Source: Rhodanobacter glycinis
Lineage (GTDB): Bacteria > Pseudomonadota > Gammaproteobacteria > Xanthomonadales > Rhodanobacteraceae
NCBI RefSeq assembly: GCF_900114325.1
Contig: NZ_FOSR01000010.1
Span: 45,720-109,719 of the forward strand
Reading direction: 5' to 3'
Length of the DNA: 64,000 bases
Shown: positions 7,993 to 18,729 of the stretch, one piece after another
Layout of the letters: every line of letters starts with the position of its first letter
How positions within the stretch are numbered: position 1 is the first letter of the stretch
The notes under the pieces: model-generated
What the model saw: the letters and a program-made list of their open reading frames with translations, nothing else
Told to the model about the DNA's origin: nothing
Database searches by the model: none
Translations under genes and position numbers: made by a program

Positions 7993-8928
7993 ATGGCCGA
8001 GTTGCGGCACATCCCGGTGATGCTGGATGAAGCGGTGGAGGGCCTCGCCGTGAAGGCAGGCGGGCGTTATCTCGATGGCACGTTTGGTCGCGGCGGTCAC
8101 GCTCGCGCGGTGTTGTCGCGTCTGGGCCCCGACGGCCGCCTGTTGTTGATGGACCGCGACCCGCAGGCGATTGCCTGGGCGCGCGAAACCTTTGCGGACG
8201 ATCCGCGCGTGTCGATCCGCCATGCCAATTTCTCCAGCCTGGCCGAGTGGGACGAAACCGCCGCCGGGCTCGATGGCGTGCTGCTGGACCTGGGCGTGTC
8301 CTCGCCGCAGTTGGACGAGGCCGCGCGCGGCTTCAGCTTCATGGCCGATGCGCCGCTGGACATGCGCATGGACACCACCCAGGGCGAAAGCGCGGCGGAT
8401 TTCCTGGCCCACGCCGACGAGCGCGAGATCGCCGACGTGTTGTGGGCCTTCGGCGACGAGCGCTTCAGCCGCAAGATCGCCCACGCCATCGTCGAACAGC
8501 GTGCCGAGGCGCCGATTACCCGCACCGGCGAGCTGGCCGCGCTGATCGAGCGCGTGGTCGGGCGGCGCGAGCCGGGCAAGCACCCGGCCACGCGCAGCTT
8601 CCAGGCTTTGCGTATCCGCGTGAATGGCGAGCTGGATGCGTTGCGCATCGGCCTCGACGCCGCCCTGGAGCGGCTCAAGCCTGGTGGCCGTCTGTCGGTC
8701 ATCAGTTTCCACTCGCTGGAAGATCGCGCGGTGAAGCTGTTCATCCGCGACCATTCCGGCCGCGTGCAGGGCAGCCGGCGCGCGCCGCCGGTGGCGGCGA
8801 AGCCGGCCGAGCTGGCGGCAGTGGGCAAGGCGCAGTTTCCTTCCGATGCCGAGCTGGCGGTGAACCCGCGCGCCCGGTCGGCGGTGTTGCGGGTGGCGGA
8901 GCGGTTGTCCGCAGGCGGTGTCGCATGA
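7993..8928 (+). CDS. rsmH: 16S rRNA (cytosine(1402)-N4)-methyltransferase RsmH
   Basis: Methylates N4 of C1402 of 16S rRNA, the same nucleotide that RsmI (6 kb... upstream in this window) modifies at the ribose. The 311-residue product has the SAM motif [14 protein letters not shown] near 28-41, [20 protein letters not shown] near 97-116 and [10 protein letters not shown] near 235-245. GGAGG stands ahead of the ATG at 7993. It is 47 bp after mraZ and overlaps ftsL by four bases (ATGA). Confidence 0.96.
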   Translation: MAELRHIPVMLDEAVEGLAVKAGGRYLDGTFGRGGHARAVLSRLGPDGRLLLMDRDPQAIAWARETFADDPRVSIRHANFSSLAEWDETAAGLDGVLLDLGVSSPQLDEAARGFSFMADAPLDMRMDTTQGESAADFLAHADEREIADVLWAFGDERFSRKIAHAIVEQRAEAPITRTGELAALIERVVGRREPGKHPATRSFQALRIRVNGELDALRIGLDAALERLKPGGRLSVISFHSLEDRAVKLFIRDHSGRVQGSRRAPPVAAKPAELAAVGKAQFPSDAELAVNPRARSAVLRVAERLSAGGVA

Positions 8929-9197
8929 GGCTGGTCGGCACGGCTTTGCTGCTGCTCCTGCTCGGCGCCGTGCTGTTCAGCGCGATTGGCGTGGTGTGGA
9001 CGCGGCACCAGAGCCGCGCGCAGTTCGTGCAGCTGACCCAACTGCAAAACCAGCGCGACGCATTGAATATCGAATATGGCCGGCTCGAACTGGAGCAGGC
9101 CACCTGGGCCGAACCGCGCCGCATCGACAGCGAGGCGCGCAGTCGGCTGGGCATGCTGGCGCCACGCCCGCAGGACATCCGACTGGTGAGCCAATGA
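8925..9197 (+). CDS. ftsL: Cell division protein FtsL
   Basis: Small bitopic inner-membrane protein of the divisome that forms a complex with FtsB and FtsQ and helps switch on FtsW-FtsI. The 90 residues show a short N-terminus, a transmembrane helix (about 3-24, [20 protein letters not shown]) and a periplasmic coiled coil (about 28-62). The ATG overlaps the rsmH stop (ATGA) and its own stop overlaps the ftsI start. Identity rests on position, size and topology because FtsL sequences diverge strongly. Confidence 0.93.
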   Translation: MRLVGTALLLLLLGAVLFSAIGVVWTRHQSRAQFVQLTQLQNQRDALNIEYGRLELEQATWAEPRRIDSEARSRLGMLAPRPQDIRLVSQ

Positions 9198-11014
9198 AGC
9201 GGCGCGAGCGCACTCCCGCCAAGTCCGCTGGTGGCCGTCGCCACAGCACGGGCCCCAGCGCGCGTCGTCGCATGCCGCTGGTCGTGGGTTTGCTGGTGCT
9301 GGCCTCGACGGGGCTGGTGGCGCGCGCGTTCGACCTGCAGGTGGTGCAGAAGCAGTTCTATCAGAACCAGGCCGATGCACGCTTCCTGCGTGAAGTGAAG
9401 ATCCCGGTCTCGCGCGGCACCATTTTCGATCGCAATGGCGAGCCGCTGGCGGTGTCCACGCCAATGGTGTCGATCACCGCCGTGCCCGGCGAGGTGCTGG
9501 ACAACGCCGACCGCATCCCGGCGCTGGCGCAAACCCTGGGCATCGACCCGGACCAGCTCAAGCAGTATCTCGAACGCCGCTCCACCCGCGAGTTCGCCTA
9601 CCTGCGCCGGCAGATGAGCCCGGAGGCGGCCAAGGCCGTGCTGGCGCTGGATATCCCGGGCATCAACGGCCAGCGCGAATACAAGCGCTACTACCCGTCG
9701 GGCGACGTTACTGCGCACGTGCTCGGTTTCACCAATATCGACGACCACGGCCAGGAAGGGCTGGAGCTGGCGTTCGACGGCTGGCTAGCCGGCAAGCCGG
9801 GCGCCAAGCGGGTGATCCGCGACCGCATGGGTCACACCGTGGAAGACGTGGAACAGGTGCGCGCACCGCAGCCGGGCAAGAGCCTCACGCTCAGCATCGA
9901 CCGCCGCATCCAGTTCCTCGCCTACAGCGAGCTGAAGAGCCAAATCGAGAAAAGCCAGGCCGATTCCGGCTCGATGGTGATCCTCGACGTGGCCACCGGC
10001 GAGATCCTGGCCATGGTCAGCCTGCCCACCTTCAATCCGAACGCGGTGAACGACAGCACGCCCGCCGAGCGCCGCAACCGCGCCGTCACCGACGTGGTCG
10101 AGCCGGGTTCGACGATGAAGCCGTTCACCATGGCGGCGGGCCTGTCCAGCGGCAAGTACACCCCGACCACGCCCTTGATCGACACCGGCAAGGGCGTCTG
10201 GTACTTCCAGGGCCACAAGATTCGCGACGACACTGCCAACGGCATGCTCACGCCGACCGGCGTGCTGACCAAGTCCAGCAACATCGGCGCGGCCAAGATC
10301 TCGCTGTCGCTGGATACCAAGTTCGTCTACGAGACTTATCGGGCCTTCGGTTTCGGCAACAGCACCGAGAGCGGCTTTCCCGGTGAATCGTCCGGCTACC
10401 TGAAGATCGGGCGCGACTGGCGCCCGTTCGAGCAGGCGACGATGGCCTTCGGTTACGGCCTCAACCTGACCCCGCTGCAACTGGCCAATGGCTATGCCAC
10501 GCTGGCCGATCACGGCGTGATGCACTCGCCCACCTTCATCAAGGGCGACGACAACCCGGCCCGGCAGATCGTGGCGCCGCAGGTGGCCGACGAAATCGTG
10601 AAGATGCTGGAGACCGTCACCGAGCCCGGCGGCACGGCCACGCGCGCGCAGATCGCCAACTACAGCGTGGCCGGCAAGACAGGTACCGCGCACCAGGCGA
10701 CCGCCGGCGGCTATGCGAAGAACGCCTACAACGCGTTGTTCGCCGGCATCGTGCCGGCCACCCATCCGCGCCTGGTCGGCGTGGTGGTGATCAAGAATCC
10801 GCGCGTTGGCGGTTACTTCGGTGGCCTGGTCTCCGCGCCGGTGTTCCAGAAGGTGATGAGCGGCGCGCTGCGCCTGCTCGACGTGCCGCCGGACAACATC
10901 GGCCGCTGGTATGTCGGCGGCCCGAAGATGAGCAACGGCAGCCTGGTCGGCAATGCGCCGCCGCGTGATCCGGCCGGCGATGCCGCGGCCATGCGCGAAG
11001 GGGTTGCGCTGTGA
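9194..11014 (+). CDS. ftsI: Septal peptidoglycan transpeptidase FtsI (PBP3)
   Basis: Cross-links septal peptidoglycan in the periplasm, paired with the polymerase FtsW. The 606-residue product has a basic cytoplasmic tail, a transmembrane anchor (about 27-46), the class B PBP dimerisation domain and a transpeptidase domain with the active-site STMK at 306-309 (Ser306), SSN at 361-363 and KTGT at 495-498. All catalytic motifs are intact. The start is the ATG at 9194 overlapping the ftsL stop; its stop overlaps the murE GTG start. Confidence 0.97.
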   Translation: MKRRERTPAKSAGGRRHSTGPSARRRMPLVVGLLVLASTGLVARAFDLQVVQKQFYQNQADARFLREVKIPVSRGTIFDRNGEPLAVSTPMVSITAVPGEVLDNADRIPALAQTLGIDPDQLKQYLERRSTREFAYLRRQMSPEAAKAVLALDIPGINGQREYKRYYPSGDVTAHVLGFTNIDDHGQEGLELAFDGWLAGKPGAKRVIRDRMGHTVEDVEQVRAPQPGKSLTLSIDRRIQFLAYSELKSQIEKSQADSGSMVILDVATGEILAMVSLPTFNPNAVNDSTPAERRNRAVTDVVEPGSTMKPFTMAAGLSSGKYTPTTPLIDTGKGVWYFQGHKIRDDTANGMLTPTGVLTKSSNIGAAKISLSLDTKFVYETYRAFGFGNSTESGFPGESSGYLKIGRDWRPFEQATMAFGYGLNLTPLQLANGYATLADHGVMHSPTFIKGDDNPARQIVAPQVADEIVKMLETVTEPGGTATRAQIANYSVAGKTGTAHQATAGGYAKNAYNALFAGIVPATHPRLVGVVVIKNPRVGGYFGGLVSAPVFQKVMSGALRLLDVPPDNIGRWYVGGPKMSNGSLVGNAPPRDPAGDAAAMREGVAL

Positions 11015-12501
11015 ACGCGCAGCGCATCGACCAGTTGCTGCACGGCATCGCCGATGTGGGCAAGCATGGCGATCTCGCCGTGACCGGCCTGAACCTGGAT
11101 TCACGCCGCGTGCGCGAAGGTGATGCGTTCTTCGCCTTGCATGGCACGCGCGAACACGGCATCGCATTTGCCGCCGGCGCGGTGGCGCGCGGCGCGCGCG
11201 TCGTGCTGGCCGAAGCGCCGGCACGCGATCACGCGGTCGCGGGCGTGCCGGTGTTGTGGATCGAAAACCTGCATGTGTGGGTTGGCGAGATCGCCGCGCG
11301 TTTCTACGATCATCCCTCGTCGAAGCTGCGCGTGATCGGCGTCACCGGCACCAACGGCAAGACGTCCACCGTGCAATTGCTGGCGCAGGCACTGGCTTTC
11401 CTGGGTCATCGCGCAGCCACCATCGGCACGCTTGGCGCCGGCCTGCACGGCCAGTTGCGCGAGGGCGAGCGCACCACGCCGGACGCGATCAGCGTGCAGG
11501 GCCTGCTGGCCGACTTCCGCGATGCCGGCGCCAGCCACGTGGCGATGGAGGTGTCCTCGCACGCGCTGGACCAGGGCCGCGTGGCGGGCGTGGGTTTCGA
11601 GGTGGCAGCCTTCACCAACCTCACCCGCGACCATCTCGATTACCACGGCAGCATGGAAGCCTACGGCGCGGCCAAGGCGAAGCTGTTCGCGTGGCCGGGG
11701 CTGCAGGCGGCGGCGATCAATATCGACGACGCGTTCGGTCGCCAACTGGCGGCGCACTTGCCTGAAGGCGTGCGTGCACTGCGCCTGAGCGCGGCTGGTG
11801 ATGCGACGGCCGACGTGGTCGCCGAGCAGGTGGTCACCTCGGCCGAAGGCATCGCCTTCGCGCTGCGCACGCCATGGGGTGCGCAGGCGGTTCGCAGCTC
11901 GCTGCTCGGTCGCTTCAACGTGGACAACCTGCTCGCCGTGGCGGCCTGCCTCGGTGCGCTGGGCGAACCGTTTGCACGGGTCGTGGCAGCGCTGGAATCG
12001 CTGCAGCCGATCAACGGCCGGATGAATCGCCTCGGCGGGCATGATGGGCTGCCGTTGGCGGTGGTCGATTACGCACACACCCCGGATGCGCTGGAGCAGG
12101 CGCTGACCGCCTTGCGCGCGCATTGCGACGGACGATTGATCTGCGTGTTCGGTTGCGGTGGCGAGCGCGACGCGGGCAAGCGGCCGCAGATGGGGGCGAT
12201 CGCCGAACGCCTGGCCGACGTGGCGATCGTCACCGACGACAACCCGCGCGGCGAAGATGGCGACGTCATCGTGGCGCAGATCGTGGCCGGGCTGGCGCAC
12301 CCGCAGCAGGTGCGCGTCGAGCGCGATCGCGCTGTGGCGATCCATGCGGCGCTGGGCATGGCGCGCCGCGGCGACGTGGTGCTGATCGCCGGCAAGGGCC
12401 ACGAGACCTACCAGGAAGGCGCGGCCGGCAAGCGGCCGTTCGACGATCTCGCAGTGGCCCGCGAGGCGCTGGAACATTTCAACATGGAGCGGCACGCATG
12501 A
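11011..12501 (+). CDS. murE: UDP-MurNAc-tripeptide synthetase MurE (meso-DAP adding)
   Basis: Cytoplasmic ATP-dependent ligase adding the third residue to UDP-MurNAc-L-Ala-D-Glu. The 496-residue protein has the P-loop GTNGKT at 113-118, the Mur ligase central and C-terminal domains, and the DNPR motif at 410-413, which in this family selects meso-diaminopimelate rather than lysine. The start codon is GTG at 11011, overlapping the ftsI stop by four bases. The stop overlaps murF. Confidence 0.97.
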   Translation: MNAQRIDQLLHGIADVGKHGDLAVTGLNLDSRRVREGDAFFALHGTREHGIAFAAGAVARGARVVLAEAPARDHAVAGVPVLWIENLHVWVGEIAARFYDHPSSKLRVIGVTGTNGKTSTVQLLAQALAFLGHRAATIGTLGAGLHGQLREGERTTPDAISVQGLLADFRDAGASHVAMEVSSHALDQGRVAGVGFEVAAFTNLTRDHLDYHGSMEAYGAAKAKLFAWPGLQAAAINIDDAFGRQLAAHLPEGVRALRLSAAGDATADVVAEQVVTSAEGIAFALRTPWGAQAVRSSLLGRFNVDNLLAVAACLGALGEPFARVVAALESLQPINGRMNRLGGHDGLPLAVVDYAHTPDALEQALTALRAHCDGRLICVFGCGGERDAGKRPQMGAIAERLADVAIVTDDNPRGEDGDVIVAQIVAGLAHPQQVRVERDRAVAIHAALGMARRGDVVLIAGKGHETYQEGAAGKRPFDDLAVAREALEHFNMERHA

Positions 12502-13868
12502 TGCGCCTGAGCGCCATCGCCCTGTGGACGCACGGCCAGCTGCTTGGCGCCGATGCCGACGTCGACGGCGTGGTTGCCATCGACACGCGCAAGCTCCAAC
12601 CCGGCGACCTGTTCGCCGCGTTCAAGGGCGAGCACGTGGATGGCCACGATTACCTGGACGAAGCGGCACGCCGCGGCGCATCGGCGGCGCTGGTCACGCG
12701 CAAGGTCGACAACTCGTTGCCGCAGGTATTGGTGGGCGACATGGAGGCGGCATTGGGCGATCTGGCCAGTGCAGTGCGCGCGCAGCGCAGTGCGCGGGTG
12801 ATCGGCATTACCGGTTCCAACGGCAAGACCACGGTAAAGACGCTGACGGCGGCGATCCTGTCGCGGCATGGTCGCACCCACGTCAACAGCGGCAGCTTCA
12901 ACAACGAGATCGGCCTGCCGCTGACCCTGTTGTCGATGCCGGTGGACGCCGAGTACGCGGTGCTGGAGATGGGCGCGGGCAAGCCGGGCGACATCGCTTA
13001 TCTCGCTGCCATCGCACGGCCCGATATCGGCCTCGTGAATCTCATCGCGCCGGCGCATCTTGAGCGCATGGGCAGCGTGGAAGGCGTGGCCGAAACCAAG
13101 GGCGCGCTGTACCAGGCGTTGCCTGCGGACGGCGTGGCGATCATCAATGCAGACGACGCGTTTGCCGGCTTCTTTGCCGGGCTGGCCGGTTCGCGCCGGA
13201 CGCTGCGCTTCGGCCTGGAGCACAAGGCCGACGTGGGCGCCGACATCGTCGAGCAGCGCGCGGATGGTTCGCTGTTCGTGTTGAGTACGCCGCACGGCGA
13301 CGCTGAAGTGAACCTGTCGCTGCCGGGTCGGCACAACGTGGCCAATGCGCTGGCGGCGGCTTCGATCGCGCTGGCGCTGGATGTGCCACTGGACACCATC
13401 GTGGCGGGGCTGGAGCAGGCCGCGCCGGTGGTGGGGCGGTTGCGCCGGATCGACATGCCCGGTGGCTGGGTCCTGATCGACGACAGCTACAACGCCAACC
13501 CCAGCTCGATGGCCGCGGCGATCGACACGCTGGCCCTGGCCGCGGGCGAACGCTGGCTGGTGCTGGGCGACATGGCCGAACTGGGTGCCGACGCGCGTGC
13601 CTTGCATGCCGGCGTGGGTACGCAGGCGCGCGAACACGGCATCCAGCACCTGTTCGCAGTGGGCGCCTTGAGCGCGGCGGCGGTCGAGGCATTCGGGGCG
13701 AACGGCGAACACTTCGCCGACAAGCCGTCGCTGATCGCTGCATTGCGGTCACGCCTGCATGCAGGCGTGACCTGTCTGGTCAAGGGCTCGCACTCGGCGG
13801 GCATGGAACAGGTGGTGGCCGAACTGGGCCAGCGCACAAACGGGGAGGGCGCCACCGATGCTGCTTGA
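12498..13868 (+). CDS. murF: UDP-MurNAc-tripeptide:D-Ala-D-Ala ligase MurF
   Basis: Cytoplasmic ligase that adds D-Ala-D-Ala to complete UDP-MurNAc-pentapeptide, the substrate of MraY. The 456-residue product has the P-loop GSNGKTT at 106-112, the NEIG substrate motif shortly after, and the C-terminal [11 protein letters not shown]. Two consecutive ATG codons (12498 and 12501) are possible; the first overlaps the murE stop as ATGA and is preferred. The 3' end overlaps mraY by 11 bp. Confidence 0.96.
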   Translation: MMRLSAIALWTHGQLLGADADVDGVVAIDTRKLQPGDLFAAFKGEHVDGHDYLDEAARRGASAALVTRKVDNSLPQVLVGDMEAALGDLASAVRAQRSARVIGITGSNGKTTVKTLTAAILSRHGRTHVNSGSFNNEIGLPLTLLSMPVDAEYAVLEMGAGKPGDIAYLAAIARPDIGLVNLIAPAHLERMGSVEGVAETKGALYQALPADGVAIINADDAFAGFFAGLAGSRRTLRFGLEHKADVGADIVEQRADGSLFVLSTPHGDAEVNLSLPGRHNVANALAAASIALALDVPLDTIVAGLEQAAPVVGRLRRIDMPGGWVLIDDSYNANPSSMAAAIDTLALAAGERWLVLGDMAELGADARALHAGVGTQAREHGIQHLFAVGALSAAAVEAFGANGEHFADKPSLIAALRSRLHAGVTCLVKGSHSAGMEQVVAELGQRTNGEGATDAA

Positions 13869-14940
13869 ACTGGCGGACTGGATGGCACGGCACTTCACCG
13901 CGCTGCACCTGTTCCAGTACATCACCTTCCGCACGATCATGGCCGCGCTGACCGCGCTGGCGATGTCGCTGCTGCTGGGCCCCACGCTGATCCGCAAACT
14001 GGCCGCGCTGAAGGCGGGCCAGGTGGTGCGCAGCGATGGTCCGCAGACGCACCTGGTCAAGGCGGGCACGCCGACCATGGGTGGCGTGATGATCCTGCTG
14101 GCGGTGGTGGTCTCCACGCTGTTGTGGGGCGATTTGCACAATCGCTATGTATGGACGGTGCTGGCGGTGCTGCTGGCGTTCGGCGCGATCGGTTTCTACG
14201 ACGACTACAAGAAGCTGGTGTTGAAGGACAGCCGCGGGCTGGCCTCGCGCTGGAAATATTTCTGGCAGTCCGTGTTCGGCGTGGTGGCGGCGGTGTTCCT
14301 TTACCACGCCGCGATACTGCCGGCGGAAACCGCGCTGTACGTGCCGCTGTTCAAGCATGTGGCGATCCCGCTCGGGCTGTTCTTCGTGGTGATCGCCTAC
14401 TTCATGATTGTGGGCTTCTCCAACGCGGTGAACCTCACCGACGGCCTCGACGGCCTGGCGATCATGCCGACGGTGCTGGTGTCCGGTGCGCTGGGGGTGT
14501 TCGCCTACCTGGCCGGCAACAAGGTGTTTTCCGAATACCTCGGCATCCCGTCGATTCCCGGCGCGGGCGAGTTGTCGATCGTGTGTGGCGCGTTGAGCGG
14601 CGCGGGGCTGGGTTTCCTGTGGTTCAACACGTATCCGGCGCAGGTGTTCATGGGCGACGTGGGCGCGCTGGCGATCGGTGCGGCGCTGGCCGCCATCGCG
14701 GTGATCGTGCGGCAGGAAATCGTGCTGATCGTGATGGGCGGCGTGTTCGTGCTGGAAACCGTCTCGGTGATGCTGCAGGTAGGCAGCTTCAAGCTCACCG
14801 GCAAGCGCGTGTTCCGCATGGCACCGATCCACCATCACTTCGAATTGAAGGGCTGGCCCGAACCCCGGGTGATCGTGCGCTTCTGGATCATCAGCGTGGT
14901 GCTAGTGCTTATCGGCCTTGCGACGCTGAAGGTGCGCTGA
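13858..14940 (+). CDS. mraY: Phospho-MurNAc-pentapeptide-transferase MraY
   Basis: Inner-membrane enzyme that transfers phospho-MurNAc-pentapeptide to undecaprenyl phosphate, forming lipid I. The 360-residue polytopic protein has the motifs GFYDDYKK (about 115-122), [10 protein letters not shown] with the catalytic acidic residues, [12 protein letters not shown] and the histidine-rich loop [13 protein letters not shown]. Length equals the E. coli enzyme. The start overlaps murF by 11 bases and the stop overlaps the ftsW ATG (TGATG). Confidence 0.97.
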   Translation: MLLELADWMARHFTALHLFQYITFRTIMAALTALAMSLLLGPTLIRKLAALKAGQVVRSDGPQTHLVKAGTPTMGGVMILLAVVVSTLLWGDLHNRYVWTVLAVLLAFGAIGFYDDYKKLVLKDSRGLASRWKYFWQSVFGVVAAVFLYHAAILPAETALYVPLFKHVAIPLGLFFVVIAYFMIVGFSNAVNLTDGLDGLAIMPTVLVSGALGVFAYLAGNKVFSEYLGIPSIPGAGELSIVCGALSGAGLGFLWFNTYPAQVFMGDVGALAIGAALAAIAVIVRQEIVLIVMGGVFVLETVSVMLQVGSFKLTGKRVFRMAPIHHHFELKGWPEPRVIVRFWIISVVLVLIGLATLKVR

Positions 14941-16184
14941 TGGCGATCTTCGACACCACCCAGGCAAAACGCCGGCAAGGTCCGCGCGGGCAGTACGACT
15001 TGCTGTTGCTGGTCGCGCTGATCGGGCTGGCGTGTGTCGGCGTGGTGATGGTGGCGTCCAGTTCGATCGCGGTGGCCGACAGCCAGCACATCGGCGAGTT
15101 CTACTTCCTGAAGAAGCACCTGCTGTTCCTCACGCTGGGGCTGGTGGCCGCCGGCGTGGCGATGAAGACCGAGCTCAAGCTGCTGGAGAAGTTTGCCTTC
15201 CCGCTGCTGGCGCTGGCCTTCGCGCTGCTGTTGCTGGTGTTCATTCCGCACCTGGGCATGCGCATCAATGGCGCCAGTCGCTGGTTGAACATGGGCATCA
15301 CCAGCTTCCAGCCGGTGGAGGCGGTGAAGCTGGTGCTGGTGATCTACATGGGCAGCTACCTGGTGCGCCATCGCGAGAGCGTGGAGACCCGCTTCCTGGG
15401 CCTGATCAAGCCGCTGATCGTGGCCGGTGGCATCGTCGGCCTGCTGCTGCTGCAGCCGGACTTCGGCTCGGCCATGCTGGTGATCGCGGTGACCATTGCC
15501 ATGGTGTGGCTGGGCGGCGCGCGACCGATCTTCCTGTTCCTGATGGGGCTGCCGCTGATGCCGGCGCTGGTGATCGCGGCGACCAGCGAAAGCTATCGCA
15601 TGAAGCGGCTCACCTCGTTCCTCGATCCGTGGAAAGACCCGTTCAACGACGGCTTCCAGCTGACCCAGTCGCTGATGGCGATCGGTCGCGGCGAGTGGAC
15701 CGGCGTGGGCCTGGGTTCCAGCGTGTTGAAGTTGTCCTACCTGCCCGAGGCGCACACCGATTTCATCTTCGCGGTGATCGGCGAAGAGTTGGGCCTGGCC
15801 GGAGTTCTTGCCGTGATGGCCCTGTTTGCGCTGGTGGTCGGGCGTGGTCTGTATCTCGGACTGAAAGGCGTGGACGTGGGCCAGCGCTTTGCGGGCTACG
15901 TGGCCTTCGGTATCTCGTTGATGATTGGCCTGCAGGCGATCGTGTCGATTGGTGTGAACCTGGGCGCACTGCCGACCAAGGGCCTGACCTTGCCGCTGAT
16001 CAGCTACGGCGGTTCCTCGATGGTGCTGACGTGTGCGATGGCCGGCGTGCTGTTGCGCGCCACCTACGAGATCAATCGCGCGCTGGACGCGCGGCAGGGT
16101 TCGCATCGCGTGGCCGTGGCCACCACGGCCACGGATGATGTGGCTGCCGCCGCGCTGCCCGAACACGAAGCGGAGGCCGCGTGA
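14940..16184 (+). CDS. ftsW: SEDS peptidoglycan glycosyltransferase FtsW
   Basis: Polymerises lipid II at the septum together with FtsI. The 414-residue SEDS-family product has multiple membrane segments (first hydrophobic stretch LLLLVALIGLACVGVVMVAS) and conserved loops INGASRWLNMG, QPDFGSAM, PEAHTDFIFAVIGEELG and LPLISYGGSSMV near the C-terminus. The start is the ATG at 14940 sharing one base with the mraY stop. It ends with an Ala-rich cytoplasmic tail, and its stop shares a base with the murG ATG. Confidence 0.97.
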   Translation: MAIFDTTQAKRRQGPRGQYDLLLLVALIGLACVGVVMVASSSIAVADSQHIGEFYFLKKHLLFLTLGLVAAGVAMKTELKLLEKFAFPLLALAFALLLLVFIPHLGMRINGASRWLNMGITSFQPVEAVKLVLVIYMGSYLVRHRESVETRFLGLIKPLIVAGGIVGLLLLQPDFGSAMLVIAVTIAMVWLGGARPIFLFLMGLPLMPALVIAATSESYRMKRLTSFLDPWKDPFNDGFQLTQSLMAIGRGEWTGVGLGSSVLKLSYLPEAHTDFIFAVIGEELGLAGVLAVMALFALVVGRGLYLGLKGVDVGQRFAGYVAFGISLMIGLQAIVSIGVNLGALPTKGLTLPLISYGGSSMVLTCAMAGVLLRATYEINRALDARQGSHRVAVATTATDDVAAAALPEHEAEAA

Positions 16185-17296
16185 TGACGGCCGAACGCAT
16201 GGCTGATACGACCACGCCCCGCATGGCGGACGGTCGCCCCGTGCTGATCATGGCCGGCGGCACCGGTGGCCACATCTTCCCCGGCCTGGCCGTGGCCGAC
16301 ACCTTGCGCGCGCGTGGCGTGCCGGTGGCGTGGCTGGGTGCAGCCGGTGGCATGGAAACGAACGTGGTGCCGGCGCACGGCATCGCCTTGCACACCGTCG
16401 TGGTAGGCGGCTTGCGGGGCAAAGGCTGGAAAACCCGTTTGCTGGCGCCGCTGATGCTGGCGCGTGCGCTGCTGGCCTCGCTGGCCGTGCTGCGCAAGGT
16501 GAAGCCGCGCAGCGTGCTGTCGATGGGCGGCTATGTGGCCGGTCCCGGTGGCGTGGCGGCGCGCCTGCTCGGTCGCCCGTTGCTGGTGCACGAACAGAAT
16601 TGCGTGGCCGGCTATACCAATCGCAAGCTGGCCGCGCATGCGAAGCGCGTGTTGGCCGGTTTTGCCGAGGCGTTGCCGCAGGCCGAGTGGGTGGGCAATC
16701 CGGTGCGCGAGACCATCGCCGCATTGCCGCCGCCGGACGAGCGCATGGCCGATCGGCACGGAGCCCCGCGCCTGCTGGTGCTCGGCGGCAGTCTCGGCGC
16801 GCGCGCGCTGAATCTCGCCGTGCCGGCGGCGCTGGCAAAACTTCCACTGGCAGCTCGCCCGGAAGTCCTGCACCAGTGCGGCAACCGCGGCCTCGACGAG
16901 GCGCGCGAGGCCTATGCGAAGGCCGGCGTCGTGGCGCAGGTGGTGCCGTTTGTCGAGGACATGGCGGCCACCTACGGCTGGGCGGACCTGGCCGTGTGCC
17001 GCGCCGGCGCATTGACCATCGCGGAGCTGGCTGCGGCCGGCCTCGGCGCCGTGCTGGTGCCGTTTCCGCATGCGGTGGACGACCACCAGACCCGCAATGC
17101 CGAGGCACTGGTGGCTGCCGGTGCGGCCGAATTGATCCAGGAACGTGATTTGAACATCGAACAACTGGCGCAGCGCCTTGCTGCGTTGCTGCACGATCGC
17201 GCGCAGCTGCGCGCCATGGCGAAAGCGGCGCGCACGCTGGCCAAGCCCCACGCGGCGGCGACCATCGCCGACGCCTGCCTGGAGGCCGCCGCATGA
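16184..17296 (+). CDS. murG: Lipid II synthase MurG (GlcNAc transferase)
   Basis: Peripheral membrane glycosyltransferase (GT28) adding GlcNAc to lipid I to make lipid II on the inner leaflet. The 370-residue product has the N-terminal lipid/UDP loop [14 protein letters not shown], the second glycine loop [11 protein letters not shown] and the C-terminal [20 protein letters not shown] that binds UDP-GlcNAc. The ATG at 16184 overlaps the ftsW stop (TGATG); the in-frame GTG at 16181 is an alternative one codon earlier. The stop overlaps the murC start. Confidence 0.96.
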   Translation: MTAERMADTTTPRMADGRPVLIMAGGTGGHIFPGLAVADTLRARGVPVAWLGAAGGMETNVVPAHGIALHTVVVGGLRGKGWKTRLLAPLMLARALLASLAVLRKVKPRSVLSMGGYVAGPGGVAARLLGRPLLVHEQNCVAGYTNRKLAAHAKRVLAGFAEALPQAEWVGNPVRETIAALPPPDERMADRHGAPRLLVLGGSLGARALNLAVPAALAKLPLAARPEVLHQCGNRGLDEAREAYAKAGVVAQVVPFVEDMAATYGWADLAVCRAGALTIAELAAAGLGAVLVPFPHAVDDHQTRNAEALVAAGAAELIQERDLNIEQLAQRLAALLHDRAQLRAMAKAARTLAKPHAAATIADACLEAAA

Positions 17297-18729
17297 AGAG
17301 GTTGCTGGCGCACGAAGACCTGATGACCACCTTCAGTCGGGTGCATTTCATCGGCATCGGTGGCGTGGGCATGAGCGGCATCGCCGAAGTGCTGCACAAC
17401 CTGGGTTATGCCGTGTCCGGTTCGGACAAGGCGAATTCGCCGACCGCGCAGCGACTGGCGGGCCTGGGCATCGACGTTCGCATCGGCCATGAAGCGGCGC
17501 ACGTGGCAGGCGCCGAGGTGGTCGTCACGTCCAGCGCGATCAAGGCCGACAACCCCGAGTTGATGGCGGCGCGCGACGCGCGCATCCCGGTGATTCCGCG
17601 CGCGGAAATGCTCGGCGAGCTGATGCGCTTCCGTCGCGGCATCGCCATCGCCGGCACCCACGGCAAGACCACCACGACCAGCCTGGTCGCCAGCGTGCTG
17701 GCCGAGGCGAATTACGATCCCACGTTTGTCATCGGCGGCCAGCTCAACGCGGCCGGCGCCAATGCACGGCTGGGCACCGGGCAGTACCTGGTGGCCGAGG
17801 CGGACGAGTCCGATGGCTCGTTCCTGCTGCTGTCGCCGGTGATCGCCGCGATCACCAACATCGACGCGGATCACCTGGAGAACTACCACGGCGACTTCGC
17901 CGAGGTGAAGAAAGCCTTCGCCGATTTCCTGCACCGGCTGCCGTTCTACGGCCTGGCCGTGCTGTGCATCGACGACGCGGAAGTGGCCCGGCTGGCGCGG
18001 GACACCACGCGCCGGGTGATGACCTACGGCATCGAATCGACCGATGCCGACGTGCGCGCGCTGAACCTGCGCCAGTCCGGCTTCGAGATGCATTTCGACC
18101 TGCAATTGCCCGGTCGCGAGGAAACCTTGCCGGTGACGCTGAACCTGCCCGGCCGCCATAACGTGCTGAACGCGCTGGCCGCCGCCAGCATCGGCTGGCA
18201 GCTCGGCGTGCAGCCCGAGGCGATCGCGCATGCGCTGGCAAGTTTCGAGGGCGTGGGCCGCCGTTTCCATCGTCGCGGCGAGCTGGCGCTGGACCAGGGC
18301 CACGTGCTGCTGGTGGACGATTACGGCCACCATCCCAGCGAGCTGGCGGCCGTCTTCGCCGCGGTGCGTGGCGGTTGGCCGGGCCGGCGCATGGTGGTGG
18401 GCTTCCAGCCGCATCGCTATAGCCGCACCCGCGACCTGATGGACGACTTCGCCAACGTGCTGGCCGAGGCCGACGTGCTGGTGCTCACCGACGTTTATCC
18501 GGCCGGCGAAGCGCCGATCGCCGGTGCCGACGGCCGCGCGCTGGCGCGCGCCGTGCGCGCGCGCGGCAAGGTCGACCCGGTGCTGGTAGAGCATCCGCGC
18601 GACCTGAAAGACACCTTGCCGGCGCTGTTGCGCGACGGCGATCTGCTGTTGTTGCTGGGCGCCGGCGACATCGGCGCCGCCGCCGTGGAGCTGGCCAAGG
18701 CCGGCGAACTGAGGACGAGCAAGCCATGA
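17293..18729 (+). CDS. murC: UDP-N-acetylmuramate--L-alanine ligase MurC
   Basis: Cytoplasmic ligase adding L-alanine to UDP-MurNAc, the first amino acid of the stem peptide. The 478-residue protein starts its Rossmann domain with [20 protein letters not shown], has the P-loop [10 protein letters not shown] near 119-128, the EADESDGSF motif and [10 protein letters not shown] in the C-terminal domain. Overlaps murG and ddlB by four bases each (ATGA), so it is translationally coupled on both sides. Confidence 0.97.
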   Translation: MKRLLAHEDLMTTFSRVHFIGIGGVGMSGIAEVLHNLGYAVSGSDKANSPTAQRLAGLGIDVRIGHEAAHVAGAEVVVTSSAIKADNPELMAARDARIPVIPRAEMLGELMRFRRGIAIAGTHGKTTTTSLVASVLAEANYDPTFVIGGQLNAAGANARLGTGQYLVAEADESDGSFLLLSPVIAAITNIDADHLENYHGDFAEVKKAFADFLHRLPFYGLAVLCIDDAEVARLARDTTRRVMTYGIESTDADVRALNLRQSGFEMHFDLQLPGREETLPVTLNLPGRHNVLNALAAASIGWQLGVQPEAIAHALASFEGVGRRFHRRGELALDQGHVLLVDDYGHHPSELAAVFAAVRGGWPGRRMVVGFQPHRYSRTRDLMDDFANVLAEADVLVLTDVYPAGEAPIAGADGRALARAVRARGKVDPVLVEHPRDLKDTLPALLRDGDLLLLLGAGDIGAAAVELAKAGELRTSKP